Positions 11,101 through 23,100 of a stretch of 64,000 nucleotides of DNA are shown one piece after another. The stretch's first letter is position 1; each line of letters opens with the position of its first letter. A program made the translations under genes and the position numbers. The stretch is from Lactarius indigo (lineage: Eukaryota > Basidiomycota > Agaricomycetes > Russulales > Russulaceae), in contig JAFKAC010000001.1 of NCBI GenBank assembly GCA_025766275.1, positions 2,604,001 through 2,668,000 on the forward strand, read 5' to 3'. A model generated the notes under the pieces. That model ran no database searches and was not told where the DNA came from. It was given only the letters and a program-made list of their open reading frames with translations.

Positions 11101-12735
11101 CCGATGTCGACGAACCCTCCGAACGTGTAACACCACGGAACGCTTCAGGAAGTCGCCCGCGCGGCCCACGTAGCCCTTCGCCTCTCCCACGCGACTCGAG
11201 AGCGAGCCTGGAGCTAGATCTAGATTACGAAAACCTCGACACGGCATTGGAAACCACTCTCCTCAATCTGAACCGCACACCAGTCACACCTCCGAGGTCT
11301 GTTTCGCCCCTACCCCGAAGCCGGAGACAACCATTCGAGCCAACTGGGAACACAGAGACGGCACCGAAACCTATTTCTCATGGTATACCAAAGACCCCAA
11401 GCACCATAGAACCTCTGTTTATCAAGAAGAAGGAATCGTTACGCACTTCTACAGGGGAGTCGCCCATTAGTCGTAAGACATATCCTAGGACACCACCCAA
11501 TATACGAGGGCGAATTGTATCGCCCCGACGAATATCGCCTATAGTACGCCAGAGGAAGACAACGACATCATCCGGTTCCCCCCTGAAAGATATCGACCTT
11601 CCAAGATTGCTTAGACTCGTTGATTCAATCAAAGATGAAGTAGGTGCCCCTATTGCTAAGTCATCCGGCCTTGCGTTATTGACGATTCCGTAGCTCGAAA
11701 CGTCCAGAAGGGCCGTGAAGCGTATCAAGTTGGACAGCGAGCAACTACCATCAACATGGACGCAGCCTTCTGATGCGGAAGATAATTTATCAAGACCGCA
11801 CAGACCGGGCGTGTTACATCCAACTCCGCAAATGGGCAGTGCAGTAATGGTATGGGCGATGGCCCTTCGTTGCCGGTAGCTTCCGCACTGAGCTACTTTT
11901 TCAGACTAAGGCGGCGCAAGAGCGCATGGAGGAAATGCGGCAGCTCATTAGCAAGCGCGGCGGAGAAGCCGTTCAGCGACCGCAGTCAAGAGGCTCAAAG
12001 GAGGTCGTCGGGGCTGTCACTGATACAGGTCGAGCTGGGGAGTGCCTAAGATCTATCGAAGATGCTGCTTCAGAGGCCGATAAGAGCCTTCTTCGCGCTG
12101 CATCGAACCAGGAAGCGCTGACCTGTTGACCTCGGACTGGTGGCAGCAGATCTGAAGGAGGTGAGCTCGGGGCATATCCTTATAATTTCAGCACCATAAC
12201 AAGGCACTGATTTAATCTGTCCCTAGAAAGCAAACCTTCTCGAAAAGTCTCGTGTGGAGCTCCAGAGCACCAAACGACAGTGTGAACTGGTGAAGAGTCT
12301 TTTGGCAGATGCCACGGCGGAAAATGAGATCATGTACGAGGTGAGCGCATCTCTCTCTCTCTTCCTTGATTGGCCGCCAGATCTGATGCCCCCCGGGATA
12401 GGCGTTTAACGAGGAGCTCGATGGAATGTTCAACGACATACGCCTTCCCGAGACGGACGCGTGGGCTGCGATGACGCGAGACCTCCGCCAATGCAAAGAG
12501 AGCCGTAATGCGCTCTCGAAGGAAAATTCGTACGCTTCTTTCTTCGTTCGATTGGACCCCGGGACGACGCGAGCTTACTCTCCGTCTTAGGCAACTCAAG
12601 CGACGATTGGCAGAACTCGAATCCGAGAGGGAAGAGTGAGTCCCACTTGTGTTTCCCCCCTTCTTCGTCATGCTTCTAAACTTTGTCCTGGACAGGTGGG
12701 GTACACTTCTGCGCCGACATGGCTTGATCTCCTGA
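8126..12735 (+). CDS. RhoGEF with Dbl-homology domain, PH-like region and C-terminal coiled coil
   Basis: This is a guanine-nucleotide exchange factor for a Rho-family GTPase. After a short N-terminus (MVLSTSPRKAVPLASGDDWE) two introns lead to the DH domain: EDTLNEFVTTERSYVRRLRT, DNLLPVNEALLADLEKM and the hallmark MDPVQRIPRYTLMLRTMIK. A PH-like region follows (LHCTLFLFDDKLMIVKRHG, GVVDLTDVVATDVGGADFHL, ending near HQYGLFKF). The middle, about 10300-11640, is Ser/Arg/Pro-rich and disordered. The C-terminal exons encode charged helices such as LLEKSRVELQSTKRQCELVK and QLKRRLAELESEREEWGTLL, ending RRHGLIS at 12735. Near 12115-12128 the frame stops (ALTC-stop). Skipping one base (+1) restores PVDLGLVAADLKE into the next exon, so this is either a sequence error or an unseen intron. 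The 3' end lies inside a duplicated segment. Rho specificity cannot be told from the sequence. Confidence 0.85.
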
Positions 12736-13540
12736 CGACCCCTTTTGCATCTGTGAATGACGTTATATGCATTGTACCACCTGCTGTCATCATGAACGTG
12801 GTTGTGTATCTACCATTATCTTAGATATGTTACTTGAATGTACTACTTGGGTAGCCTGGCACTTGAGGGACCGGATCCCGTGCTGGTGCCTCCAATAACC
12901 AAAAAGGTCTGAATGATGAAGACCGAATCAGGGCTGTGGCGTGTTGTGCGTCGAAAGTGGAGAAAGTCATGGCGGGTTGGCGATGACGAAGTGATCGTGA
13001 CAGTAGTCATGAAAGTACACTACAGGTGGATACGGCAAGGCGCATGAAAGTAAGCGAGCCAGCTAGAAAAGGATGTCGACAGCTCAGGAGTCGAGGGCGT
13101 AATCCCTTGATAGATCCTGCCCAACATTCGTGGAAAAAGAGGGGTACGTAATGGACCTGTGTGAGAACCCAGTGCTCAGGTGTAGTATTGCATGACCAAA
13201 GAAAGATTGCCAGCGGTGGAACAGCGGCTCTGAACTCTCTGTTGGTGAATCTTCAGGGTGTGGTGTTGAGTGTGTGATAGAGCCATTGCTGTGGTCGGCG
13301 ATAGCATTACTGTACCGATTCCGTGCCCTCGGATCGATGGAAGACGTTAGAAACTGTTGCAGCCGGATCCGAAATACTATCCGCGGGGGACCGACAAAAC
13401 CGCTCACGGCGACGAAGAGACCTTCGCCACAAGCACCGCTGAGACAGGGTAAATGACAAAGGAGAAGCGTGCAATACAGTGAGGCGAGAGACGGAGAGCG
13501 TCCACACAGGAAGGTTTGGATTAGGGAGGATGAATCCACG
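12640..13540. repeat. Direct duplication, copy 1 (shared 3' region of the two RhoGEF genes)
   Basis: This segment carries the end of the first RhoGEF gene, its 3' flank and, on the minus strand, a decayed copy of the second RhoGEF's C-terminus (RGFILPNPNLPVWTLSVSRL). It is related along most of its length, in the same orientation, to 14145-15150. Shared blocks include GACGTTATATGCATTGTA and GTACTACTTGGGTAGCCTGG. Divergence is visible by eye as many substitutions and small indels. Edges are approximate. Confidence 0.75.
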
Positions 13541-14144
13541 AGGGGCGTTGGCTGGTATTATCATCGACGTTCTGGTACTTGGCTATGGGTGAAAATCCGC
13601 AAAGTCGTCCTTTGAGCTCAGCTTCCAGCTATTTCTCTCCCCTTCCAAAATCGACTGTCAACTACCGGTTGATTCGAGGCCTCCCGGAAGAAAGTCAATA
13701 GTATCCAGGTTAATGTGCCCCGCCGTGTCGTCGGTCGCCACAGCACCATTGACACCCAAAAGAATACACTGTAGGAAATGGTCCCGTAACAAAGGAAGAA
13801 GATGGACGGCATTATTGCTCGTTCGGGTTACGATAGAATATTCGAGTGTACGGTGAGCGATCAAGATTGCGGCCGACAAAGTCGGAAATGCGGTGATTGT
13901 CCTGAAATGAGACTTCATTTGGGAGTCACCAGCTGCATGAAGTCCATGACTATTGCCAGTGCGCCGAGCCATTTTGTCGAGTCCAAGGGAGAGTACAATC
14001 GCAGACTCGAGTGCATCGGGTGACCATGCGTAATATACAAGTGACTGTTCGACCTGACGCAGCTCCCTAAAAGAAAATTCGCACGTCTTTGCGGTCGAAC
14101 CCGAGTGCGAGCCGCGCAATTAGCAAAATTAAAATCAGACGGAG
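13541..14144. other. Spacer between the duplicated units
   Basis: About 600 bp without similarity (by eye) to the flanking units. It holds one minus-strand open frame of 153 codons (13658-14119) containing LRQVEQSLVYYAWSPDALES and LLPLLRDHFLQCILLGVNG. I do not recognise it and see no clean splice or start context. It could be a gene remnant or chance. Confidence 0.4.
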
Positions 14145-15150
14145 TCCTGCCTTCGTCATCGCCCTCACCCTGTCGTAATTCGAGGCTTCTTCTGGGGTGC
14201 ACTTCCGCATTGGCATAGCTCGATCCCCTGACGAACCTTTTCGCATCTGAAAGTGACGTTATATGCATTGTATCGTTGCTATCATCACGAACATTATGTA
14301 TCTACACATGCATATTATCTAAATAGTAGATATGTTACTGTATGTACTACTTGGGTAGCCTGGCACTCGAGTGGATCCGGTGCCCGGTGCCTCCAAAAAA
14401 AAGTCTGGATGATGAAGAGCGAGCTCCGCTACGGAATTGCTTATCGTACAGGGTATATCAATGTATCGTACAGGGTGGAGGCGTGTCGCATGTTGAAAGT
14501 GGAGAAAGCCACAGTGGGTTGACGATGATGAAACAATGAAAATGATTATGGAATTGGTCATGAAAGTACGGTCGTTCAGGGAAAGCAAATGCGGCAAGTC
14601 ATATCTCGAGCCAAACAGAAAAGGGGGTAGACAGCTCGGCGTTTAGGAGGGCAGGGGTTGAATGGAAGGACTCGAATCCGTCAAATATTCACAGATCTTG
14701 CCCCATATCGGTGGAAGAGGAGCGAGAAAATGATGCGATGATCGAACGCAACATGTTGCGAGGGGGTGTTGGAGAAGCCCGAGGTGTACCAAAAATTGAT
14801 CGCCGGCGAGTAGGGGATGGTGTTGAATCTTCTGTTGGTAATTCTGCCAGATTCCATGTGTGACGCTGAGTATGTGATGAGGTCACCGGGGTAGCCGGGG
14901 ATAGCGTTGCCGATTCCGCGCTCTCGGCTTGATGACGGGTAATGGCGGCAGTGGCAGCCGGATCCGAAATATCTGCGGGGACGTAAGGAGAACTGCGCGA
15001 GCGACGACGACTGGAGAGACTCCCGCCACATGCGACGCTGAGACGAAGATTGATGAGGTAGATGGCAAAGGAGACATGTGCAATGCGGGGAGACGAGAGA
15101 CGGAGAGCGTGCGCACGGGAGGATTCGAATTGGGGAGAATGAATCCACGA
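14145..15150. repeat. Direct duplication, copy 2
   Basis: This copy begins with a decayed version of the first RhoGEF's last exon and the splice region before it (around 14145-14230, GGGGTGCACTTCCGC compared with GGGGTACACTTCTGC in copy 1). It continues through the same 3' flank and ends inside the coding C-terminus of the second RhoGEF (RGFILPNSNPPVRTLSVSRL on the minus strand). Similarity stops close to 15150, where the intact gene continues. Confidence 0.75.
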
Positions 15151-18100
15151 AAATTGTCAACCAAGGACCGCGAACGTTTTGGAGGCACTTCACGCGAAGT
15201 CAGTAGTTCCCCTGCTTCTGCCCCACGGGGTCTGGGGACTGGACTAGACGGCGAACATGAATCGGGTGGTAATTCTAGTGCATCTGCTAGAGGACTAGCT
15301 GCACTCGAGCTACCACGTGATCCCGTGGCTGATGAGCACTGGGAAGTGACTGTCGGAGACTCGAACAAGTCTCCAGGGCTCTGCATAAGAGGAACTACCC
15401 CATCTTCAACACCGGTGATGCACTCTAGTGCAAGTGTAGGAGGCCCCTTGTCCGGTTGTAGCTTGCGGGTGGGCCTGAGCACTTGAGCTTGGTCAACGAA
15501 GTCGATGTAACTTTTACGGCGGCGCACAACGACGCTTTCACGTTTGCTGAGGCGAGATCTCGCAGCAGCGCCGAACGTCGGTGCAACGTGGAAAAGCGTT
15601 TCTGAGTGCGCCTCAGCATAGGATCGCGCAGAATGGCATGCAGTGCTGAAAACATCTTCTAGCAAGAGCGTCAACGGTCGCGCGTGCCTGATGTGAAGGC
15701 ACGGGTCACGGTGACCACATCTGGGTCGAGACCAAAAATGCTCTTTAAGGACGCAGTAGATTCTCGTCGGCTTGGTGGTGGTTCCGAAAGTCCACGCGCA
15801 GTGGGTAATTCAGTGCGCGACGCCGGTCTTTGTGATAGGACGGGTGAAGACGGGGATCCTTGTTTGTTGGAACCTTCAATTTGGGGAATGGACTGTATAG
15901 TGGGCAGTGATGGACCCTGATCGTCCACCAGTGGAAAAGTCTCCGTGGCAACGGCCGCAGGCTCTACGTTCGACGGTGCAGTACCTGGCGGCCAAGCTGG
16001 TGGCGCAGTGATGCAGGCACGTAGCGCATCCATCCACACTTGCTTTTCTCGTTGGCAAGACGCCGCGATCTCAAATTCGTGGCTGTGATTGCAAAGTCGG
16101 AAGGAATACGGCAATAACGCTGTAAGCACATCGACTTTCTTTAGTTCCTTGTATATGTTTTCGGGATTGCGGCTCACGTTCATCATTATTTGCATCGTTC
16201 AGTTCGAAGCCCTCCAGTGAAAACCAATGGCGTAATTCGTATCGAGGCCCACGGTTCACCTTCGCCAATGCAAGGAAACCACCGTCGTAGAGGAATGCCG
16301 CGAGGTACTTTGCTTTGAGCGTAGGTGCACGTACCACGTCTAGGGAACCTGCTAGAACACAGGTGTTGAGCGTGCGGAATGAACGTGAGGACAGCAGCTG
16401 GCGCAGAAAGGCGCGCGCCAATGCGAGAAGTTTGTTGAAGCTGAAGGTGTGAAAGGTTCGCGTTGTCGACCAATGCGGCGACATCCATCATCGATTGCTT
16501 CGCATTCATGACGATTGCATCTGCCTCAGTAGGCGCTTGCGGCCTGCGTTCGAAGGTGAGTGCACTGAGTAGAAGTGGGTATTTGCAGATACGCTGCACA
16601 GGTTTGATGAGATAGTCGGTGAATCGTAACCGCAGACGCGGATCACGCTCCGTCGGTCTTTCTTTTCTTGCATTCCTTCCGATAGTACCATTAGCACGCT
16701 TCACGTCATGACTCGAACGAGGATGTCCATGTGGCAAAGGTGGGTGGCCGTCGGACGATGGTGTGGGATGCTGCAGAAATTGCGATGGATCTTCCTCTTT
16801 CGAAATGTCGGCGTCTATATGCTGGTCCTTCGGACGACTGGCCTCAACACCAGTGCGTCCTTGTGCCGAACCATCGGCACGGACGAGATCCGCAGCAATC
16901 AGACTTGTACAGTGTCGTTCGAAAGTATCCCATTCAACGGGTCGCCTATGTCGGAGGCCTTTCACAATTTCGAGTGCACCAGGGTGTTCCGCGCAGAATA
17001 CCTCGTACACGTTAAACAGCGTAGCCTGCCGCAGAAATGTAAGTATGAGCATCATTTAGGAATGCCCCAGCACGAAAATAATGCAAACTTTTTTTTTTTC
17101 TTGGGTCAAGGAAGATTTGACTTACCTGGGAAGTGAATAGGGCGGCCACACTCCTCAACGCTGTTTCAAAACGTTCCTCGGCTTCCCCGTCGTCGTCACT
17201 AGATGGTTCCGAACCGACATCTTCGGAGCCTTCTAATGCATTGAGACCAGCAACCCAACCAGAGGCACGGACTGCATCAGCCAGCATGGGAGAGAGCGCC
17301 TCGTGAAGCTCCAGTAACTTGGTGGCATTACGGCGTATGGCGCTTAATTCGGCATCGCTAAGTAAAGAGCGTTTTTCCCGATCTTTGTCGCGCTTCTCTG
17401 TCTTTGAGTGCTTCTTCTGGTCTCCCAAACGCGAAACTTGCAGAGTATGAAGGAGAAAGAAGGGGGAAGTGCCAGAGATTTTGGAGAGACAAGTATGGGG
17501 AGCTGCTCTAGATATACCTACAGAAGGAAGTAAAGTCAATACAAGGCAAGTGCGGTGACCACGCATGTACGTACATTGACGAGCACACGGAGGTCAGCGA
17601 GGTAGGTGCGCTCTGACATAAGAAGTTCAAGAAGAGCGTGTTGACGCTGTGAAAGGCCTCGTTTAGGGAATGAACTCATCTTCTACAGAGGATTGGCCAT
17701 GAGGGCTGGGTGGGAGAGGGATATCGTCATCATCGTCAGAAACTGCATCGTCGCTCTCTATGTGAAAAAGCTTTCGAGCTGCACTACCCAGGGATGAACG
17801 ACGCTCATGAGTCCGGAATGCGGAGGGTGGACTCATGGCGACAGCCGTGCGTATGACGCGTGCCGGTAATGACAAGCGCCTCTGCGCCGCGGCGGCGTCT
17901 GTTCCAGACAGAATAGCAGAAGCAGGTCTTGGGTGGGTGCGGCGGCGAACAGGCGGGTTGGAAGGAGGAGAGAGTGGGTAAAAGGCTGGAGGTGTTGGGG
18001 GAACCGCTTTCCAGGCAGGGAGAGTTGTGGGAGACTGTGGTGCCGTCAGTGGGGTGGAGTACACAGAAACGGTGTTTGCAGAGCGGGGGGTGGTGTCAGG

Positions 18101-18265
18101 TGTGGTGTGGTGTAATTGAGACCATTCCTGCGACGGAGAGGGGGTAAAGGTAGGAGGAGTTGAAGGAATTGATGTGAGAGGGAGGAACTGTAGACTAAAA
18201 GGGGGACGGCGGGGGGGTCTGGGCGGGGAGGGGGGTTGGAGTGGTGGAAGGAGAGTGAGAGACAT
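14883..18265 (-). CDS. Second RhoGEF (DH-PH), reading frame broken at several points
   Basis: A Pro-rich N-terminus starting MSLTLLPPLQPPSPPRPPRR leads to a DH domain: LSQRQHALLELLMSERTYLA, LSAIRRNATKLLELHEALSP, ATLFNVYEVFCAEHPGALEI and RFTDYLIKPVQRICKYPLLL. A PH domain follows (CVLAGSLDVVRAPTLKAKYL, LRHWFSLEGFELND, and FEIAASCQREKQVWMDALRA as the C-terminal helix), then a tail with LLEDVFSTACHSARSYAEAH. Introns are seen near 17515-17572 (GTACGT) and 17060-17125 (GTAAGT). The frame breaks near 17660-17690, 17430-17470, 17415-17425, 16398-16410 and twice near 15665-15700. Each break is bridged by skipping one base, restoring for example FAFGDQKKHSK. It may be a working gene with sequence errors or a decaying paralogue. 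It is convergent with the first RhoGEF and its 3' end lies in the duplication. The stop position is uncertain because of the breaks. Confidence 0.68.
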
Positions 18266-20191
18266 GAAGATTGTGAAAACGAAAGGAAGAACGTTGTAAG
18301 GAGAGCTAAGAAGGCATCGCGTCGGCCGGTACAAGTTAAGCTAACATGTGATGGCCCTCCACATCGCTGGCAAACGACATCCAACGGCGTCTCGGGGTCG
18401 ACACCGAATGGATAACTCAAATGGAAGTTCAACTATGGGGCGCCTCCACAATCCGGCTCTCGACTTTTGCCGCTTCCCGATCGATCTTCCCCAATACTCA
18501 CAGAACAGCAAGCAGCGAGCAGTAGCACTTTCCCGTTTGCTGGCGCCGTACCCTCGACGCTATGGTCTCCTCCGTCGTTTTCATGCGCATGACACGGGTG
18601 CAGTAATCTCCCGATGAGCCGATGAACCTTCAAACAACCTATTGTATTCCCCTGGCGGGATTGGCTTTCCTGTGTCCTGATGACTCGAATTCCCGATGGC
18701 GTGTTGGAAATGCTGGGATTGGAGAGGATTTTGTGCACAAAATCGTTACGGGAAGGCTTCCACCGACATGTCTACCTTTTCATGTCCGCTCCACCGGACA
18801 GGCGCACCAACACTGGCAGGCGCACCGACAGAGGGCGTTGTCGCTAACTAAAAAAAATACAACAATTACCTGGTGGTCGGAGTCATCGCCTAGATTGCAA
18901 CCCGACAGGGCGCACGTAACTTGCATATCTGTGCTAACCCAATATGTGTGGTATGTTGGCGCACTTCCTCACTCCCCGCATCGCAGGTCCAGAACGCTGC
19001 CTATTGGCTACGTTTATTACCACGTTCGCACATGCTGAAAAAATGTGTTCGGCCTGGGTCAGTGATCTTGTAGGGCATTATGTTTGATAGGGGACCTAAT
19101 TTATTGGTAACACACAAGTTGCACGTCACCCACACGACACGAGCTGCGTGTTGTACTCGTCGGCTTTGTACCCGATGTTGATATCCCTTGATAACAAAAA
19201 TAGTCGCCCTTACAGTATATCGATTTAATACACTTCATAAACAATGCGCCCTTCTACTCGTCCCCGACAAGTATCCGGCACGTGATGGAAGTCTTCCAGT
19301 GGAGCGCCGTGAGGTAGCTGCATGACATTGTAATGACATTCCGCACCACACCCGTTTACGCCCTGGAGAAATGAGGGCCACCGCGTGGGCAATCAGGGGA
19401 ATACAACTGTCATGTATTGCGCCGCCGGACTCGCTGTCGGTTGCAGTCGAACGCAAGCGCCACAACTGATAACCCGGAAATACCGGAAATGAGGGTTTAT
19501 CGATGATTAATCGGCCCGCGAACCGTGGGTCGGTGCTGACCTGTACCTCCATCTTGAAGCTTGAAGTCTCCCGACGGCATCCAACTTCGATATCGATATC
19601 ATCATCGAATTCTGCGATGGTCGCCTCGCCATCCCCATCGGTCCTTTCCAGCGCCAGTTCTAGTCTTACGCCAACAAGTTCTACGCCGAGCACGAGCACA
19701 ATTACACCATCTTCGTACGCCGCAGCAACATACCCCACTGCTCCAACAGTCTCCACACCCCCTGTCGCTTCACACCGCCCGTATCCACTTTCCATGTCCA
19801 GCGTTCACGTGAGCACAAGCACGATGCTGGGCCCAGGGGCTGACGCGGCGGGGGCTCCCCCCAGTCCCCGCAATACCAGCCGTATTCCTGTCACCCCAGC
19901 CGTTTTGCGTTCTATTTTTGCTTCCTCCCGTTCACCGGGTGAGGAGCGTTCCCTCTCTCGCATCGCGTTCTTCCGGTATGTCGTGGCACCTCGAGTCCGA
20001 TAAGGTCACACAGAGTCCGCGTAGGTTTTCTGGATTTATCATCAGCTGCCTTGCGATCAGCTTGATGGCCAATCAAGGGCGAGGCATTCGCACTGGGGCC
20101 GCGCTCCTCGGAGTAGGTGTATAGGTTTTCACACCCATATAGGAGCACGTTTGTGTTCGTATATACATGAGTATGGCAGTTGCGCCTGTCA
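18266..20191. other. Long interval with no firm gene
   Basis: Nearly 2 kb between the second RhoGEF and the amidohydrolase. At 19235-20003 two long frames overlap on opposite strands. The plus frame (19503-20003) is Ser/Thr/Pro-rich and ends near NTSRIPVTPAVLRSIFASSR. The minus frame (19235-19795) includes SSFKMEVQVSTDPRFAGRLI and FPVFPGYQLWRLRST. At most one is real and I cannot decide which. A CCHC-like peptide is encoded on the minus strand near 18350-18432. No other motif was seen. Confidence 0.35.
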
Positions 20192-23100
20192 CTACAACAG
20201 ATCCACCCGCCCCTGGGCGCTCGACAACACACCAACCACCGTGCTTTGCATGTCAAGAGGGCCGCCACGTGCCCACGCTACCATATCACCACCCTGGAAC
20301 GCCTGGTCGATGCCAAGCAAACGTTCGAGGTTGACACTTGCAAGCCCTATAGCTTCCTCAGGCGACACTCGCCCATTCGACTCGGCTGTAGCCTGCGGAA
20401 AGAACGGATATGGATTAGTGTCCGGCTAAATGTAGCGAGCCGTCATTTGTGATATTTACCCATGCGAGGTCGAATCGCGTATGCGCAGCGAGGGCTGCGT
20501 CGGCTGTGCCAACGCCAACAATTACTTTGTTTGCCAAGAGGGTCACGAGTGAGGTGTCGTTCGATATCGGCGGGCCCGGCAGTCTGGCAGTGAGAGAACG
20601 ATTAGCGCAAGATTGGCGCTCCCCGGAATGGTCCTGACATACATTCGCCTGTCATCCCACGTTTTAGGGAGGGGTCTTGGTGGGGTGAGAATCACACCCA
20701 CGTGTGCCTTACCTGGAGTTATGTGTCAGCACCCCACTTTCTTGGCCCTCACTGCGCACCCACCAATCTCTTTCGCAAGCAAGTGCGCTTCTGTGGCGCC
20801 GGAGAAGACCATACGCATTACTGTACCACGTTTTTGCTCAACTTCGTCTTTCAGTTTAAGCAGCGCGGCCATCACGTCCGCGGACCCGACATCGATCACT
20901 AAAGGAAGTGCACCGTCGGCCGCTTTCGCAAACCACTGTGCGGTTTCTCCGGCTTGTTCGTTTGCTTCTGCGAGCAGTAGTCGTCTCAAGACTGCAATAT
21001 GTGTGCTGACGCTCGGGGTCTGGGGACCGCCCTGGAGCATGAGCGCATCAGGGCGCCGAATGACGTAGTGTAGCGCTGAGATGCGTTGGATGACCGCGCC
21101 ATCTGCAAGGGCATGTGGTTCCCCAGTGCGGAACGTCGTAGAAAGCCCGGCAAACGAAGATTGGGTGAAGATCGCATTGGGTGGTGAGGTGGCAACAGTT
21201 ACGCCAGCGCGGTAAGCAATGCTACTCCGACAAAATGGCGTTAGGAAGAAAAACAACAACCCGGGAAAAGATGAAAAGGTCCGCACAGGGCATTCCGTGT
21301 TTGAAATTCAAGACCGTCTGCGGCCTGCACGATGCCTCCAGGGTCCCTGAGGACCCTTGGTACGTCCTTTTCAAATGCGTCAAACAGAAAACCGTCCCCC
21401 GTGCTAGGCTCAAACGCGATTTCCTGGAGTCCCAGATTTGATCCAAAAGAGATGAACGCCGGAGCAATTGAGCCGCCCTCTAGATCGACAAGTCGCGCAC
21501 CGTTAGGAACGAGAGAGTTGCATGTGTTATCGACCCCCGCGCAAATGATCTTTCCGGCGTGGGCGACGACGACACCTCTAGCATGATCTTGTGCACTTGG
21601 CCGGAACAGGTGTTCTATACCTTCTGCTCCACGTACGAGTACCATTGAAATGTTTGTGAAGGCTACGGCTTCTGAAATCTGATTGACCGTTAGGGGCGGA
21701 AGACCATCCCACCTGAGGGCTTCTTGACGCTCCCGTTTCCAATCGGGCACCTCAGGGGGTTCACGCCATTCAGGAGCTTCTTTCCCTTTCCCAACAAGGA
21801 CGCCAACCTCTTCCCCCAGTGGTTGGACCATGCCATCAATCCATACAGCCACGGGTGTCGAGCCAAGACGCAGTGGGTGTGAGTCCCAAAGCACCACATC
21901 CGCGTCCATTCCCGGACTTAGACTGCCAAGACGATGTGAAAGACCGGCAACAGTGGCTGGTGCCGTTGTCACAGAAGCAAGCGCGAGTTCCAAAGGGAGA
22001 CCATAATGATAAGCTTCCTGTGCTTCGTATAGGAGATAGCGCCCATTGAGTGCAGGGTGATCAGTCTACGCGTATTCATCAGAAGAAGACCAGGCACAGC
22101 GGCTCAGAGAGGTAGGAAGGTTTGTACCTTCAAGATGACAGTAAAGTTATTATCCGCAAGTACACGTGGTGCATGGACGGAGCCCCGGTACGACTCGCGC
22201 TTGTAGCTACTGACTTGAGCATGTACTGTTTACGGCTAGAAACGACAGTACGTACCGGTAATAGTCGGAGAAAAGGGCAACAGCAGGAGGTCCGCCCCAC
22301 CTAATGTGGTCAATAGGTCAGTGGGAAATGACACGGTATGAACACACACATCCGTCTGAGGACATTAGGTACAAGCCAAGCTTCAGCAGCGTGGTGAATT
22401 ACGTCTACATGGAACTTGAACTCGTTGCTCAACTGGATTGCGGCTAAGTGAAATATGACTCGTACTAGCTGGGTTGCTTTCACTCACTCTAACGATGGCG
22501 TCTATGTCAACGGTCTCATAGACGTGTTGCGAAACCTGTTCGTAGAATCAGGATCATTCACACGTGGACCAAATTTCGAATAGCCTCACCTTAACGCGAC
22601 CACGAAGTACGTCTACGAGGGCCTCGTACTGGGAGCTCTCTGGAAAGTTGCCGTCAATTGTGTTCCAAAGTCCTGCCTCTGCTCTAGCACAGTATGCGTC
22701 CTGCGAGGCTTTAATTTGGCTAGCTTTTTCGTAGGCTTGGCGATATGCCCAGATGGTATCCATACGGTTACCATAACGGTCAATGTTTTCCCCGACGGCT
22801 TGCCTACACAGAAGTAAATACAAATTTTTCGAATGAAACGATTGCGCACTTGAGATATCGCCACCGAGGAGGGTCAGACGAGCTAAAGTGAGATCCGTTG
22901 ATCTCCGGAGGTGGTTCGATGACCATGGAAGTCGGGGAACGCTCCGCCGTCTTACGCAACTTCAGCATGAAAGCTTGGCCAGCTAAAAATATGGATCGTG
23001 ATTATCCTGCTCCGAAGTCCGGTAAATCTACTTACCGATGGCATTTGCGCTCCCGGGGAGAACTTGCATTGAGGTGACACCACCAGACATCACGAGTTCA

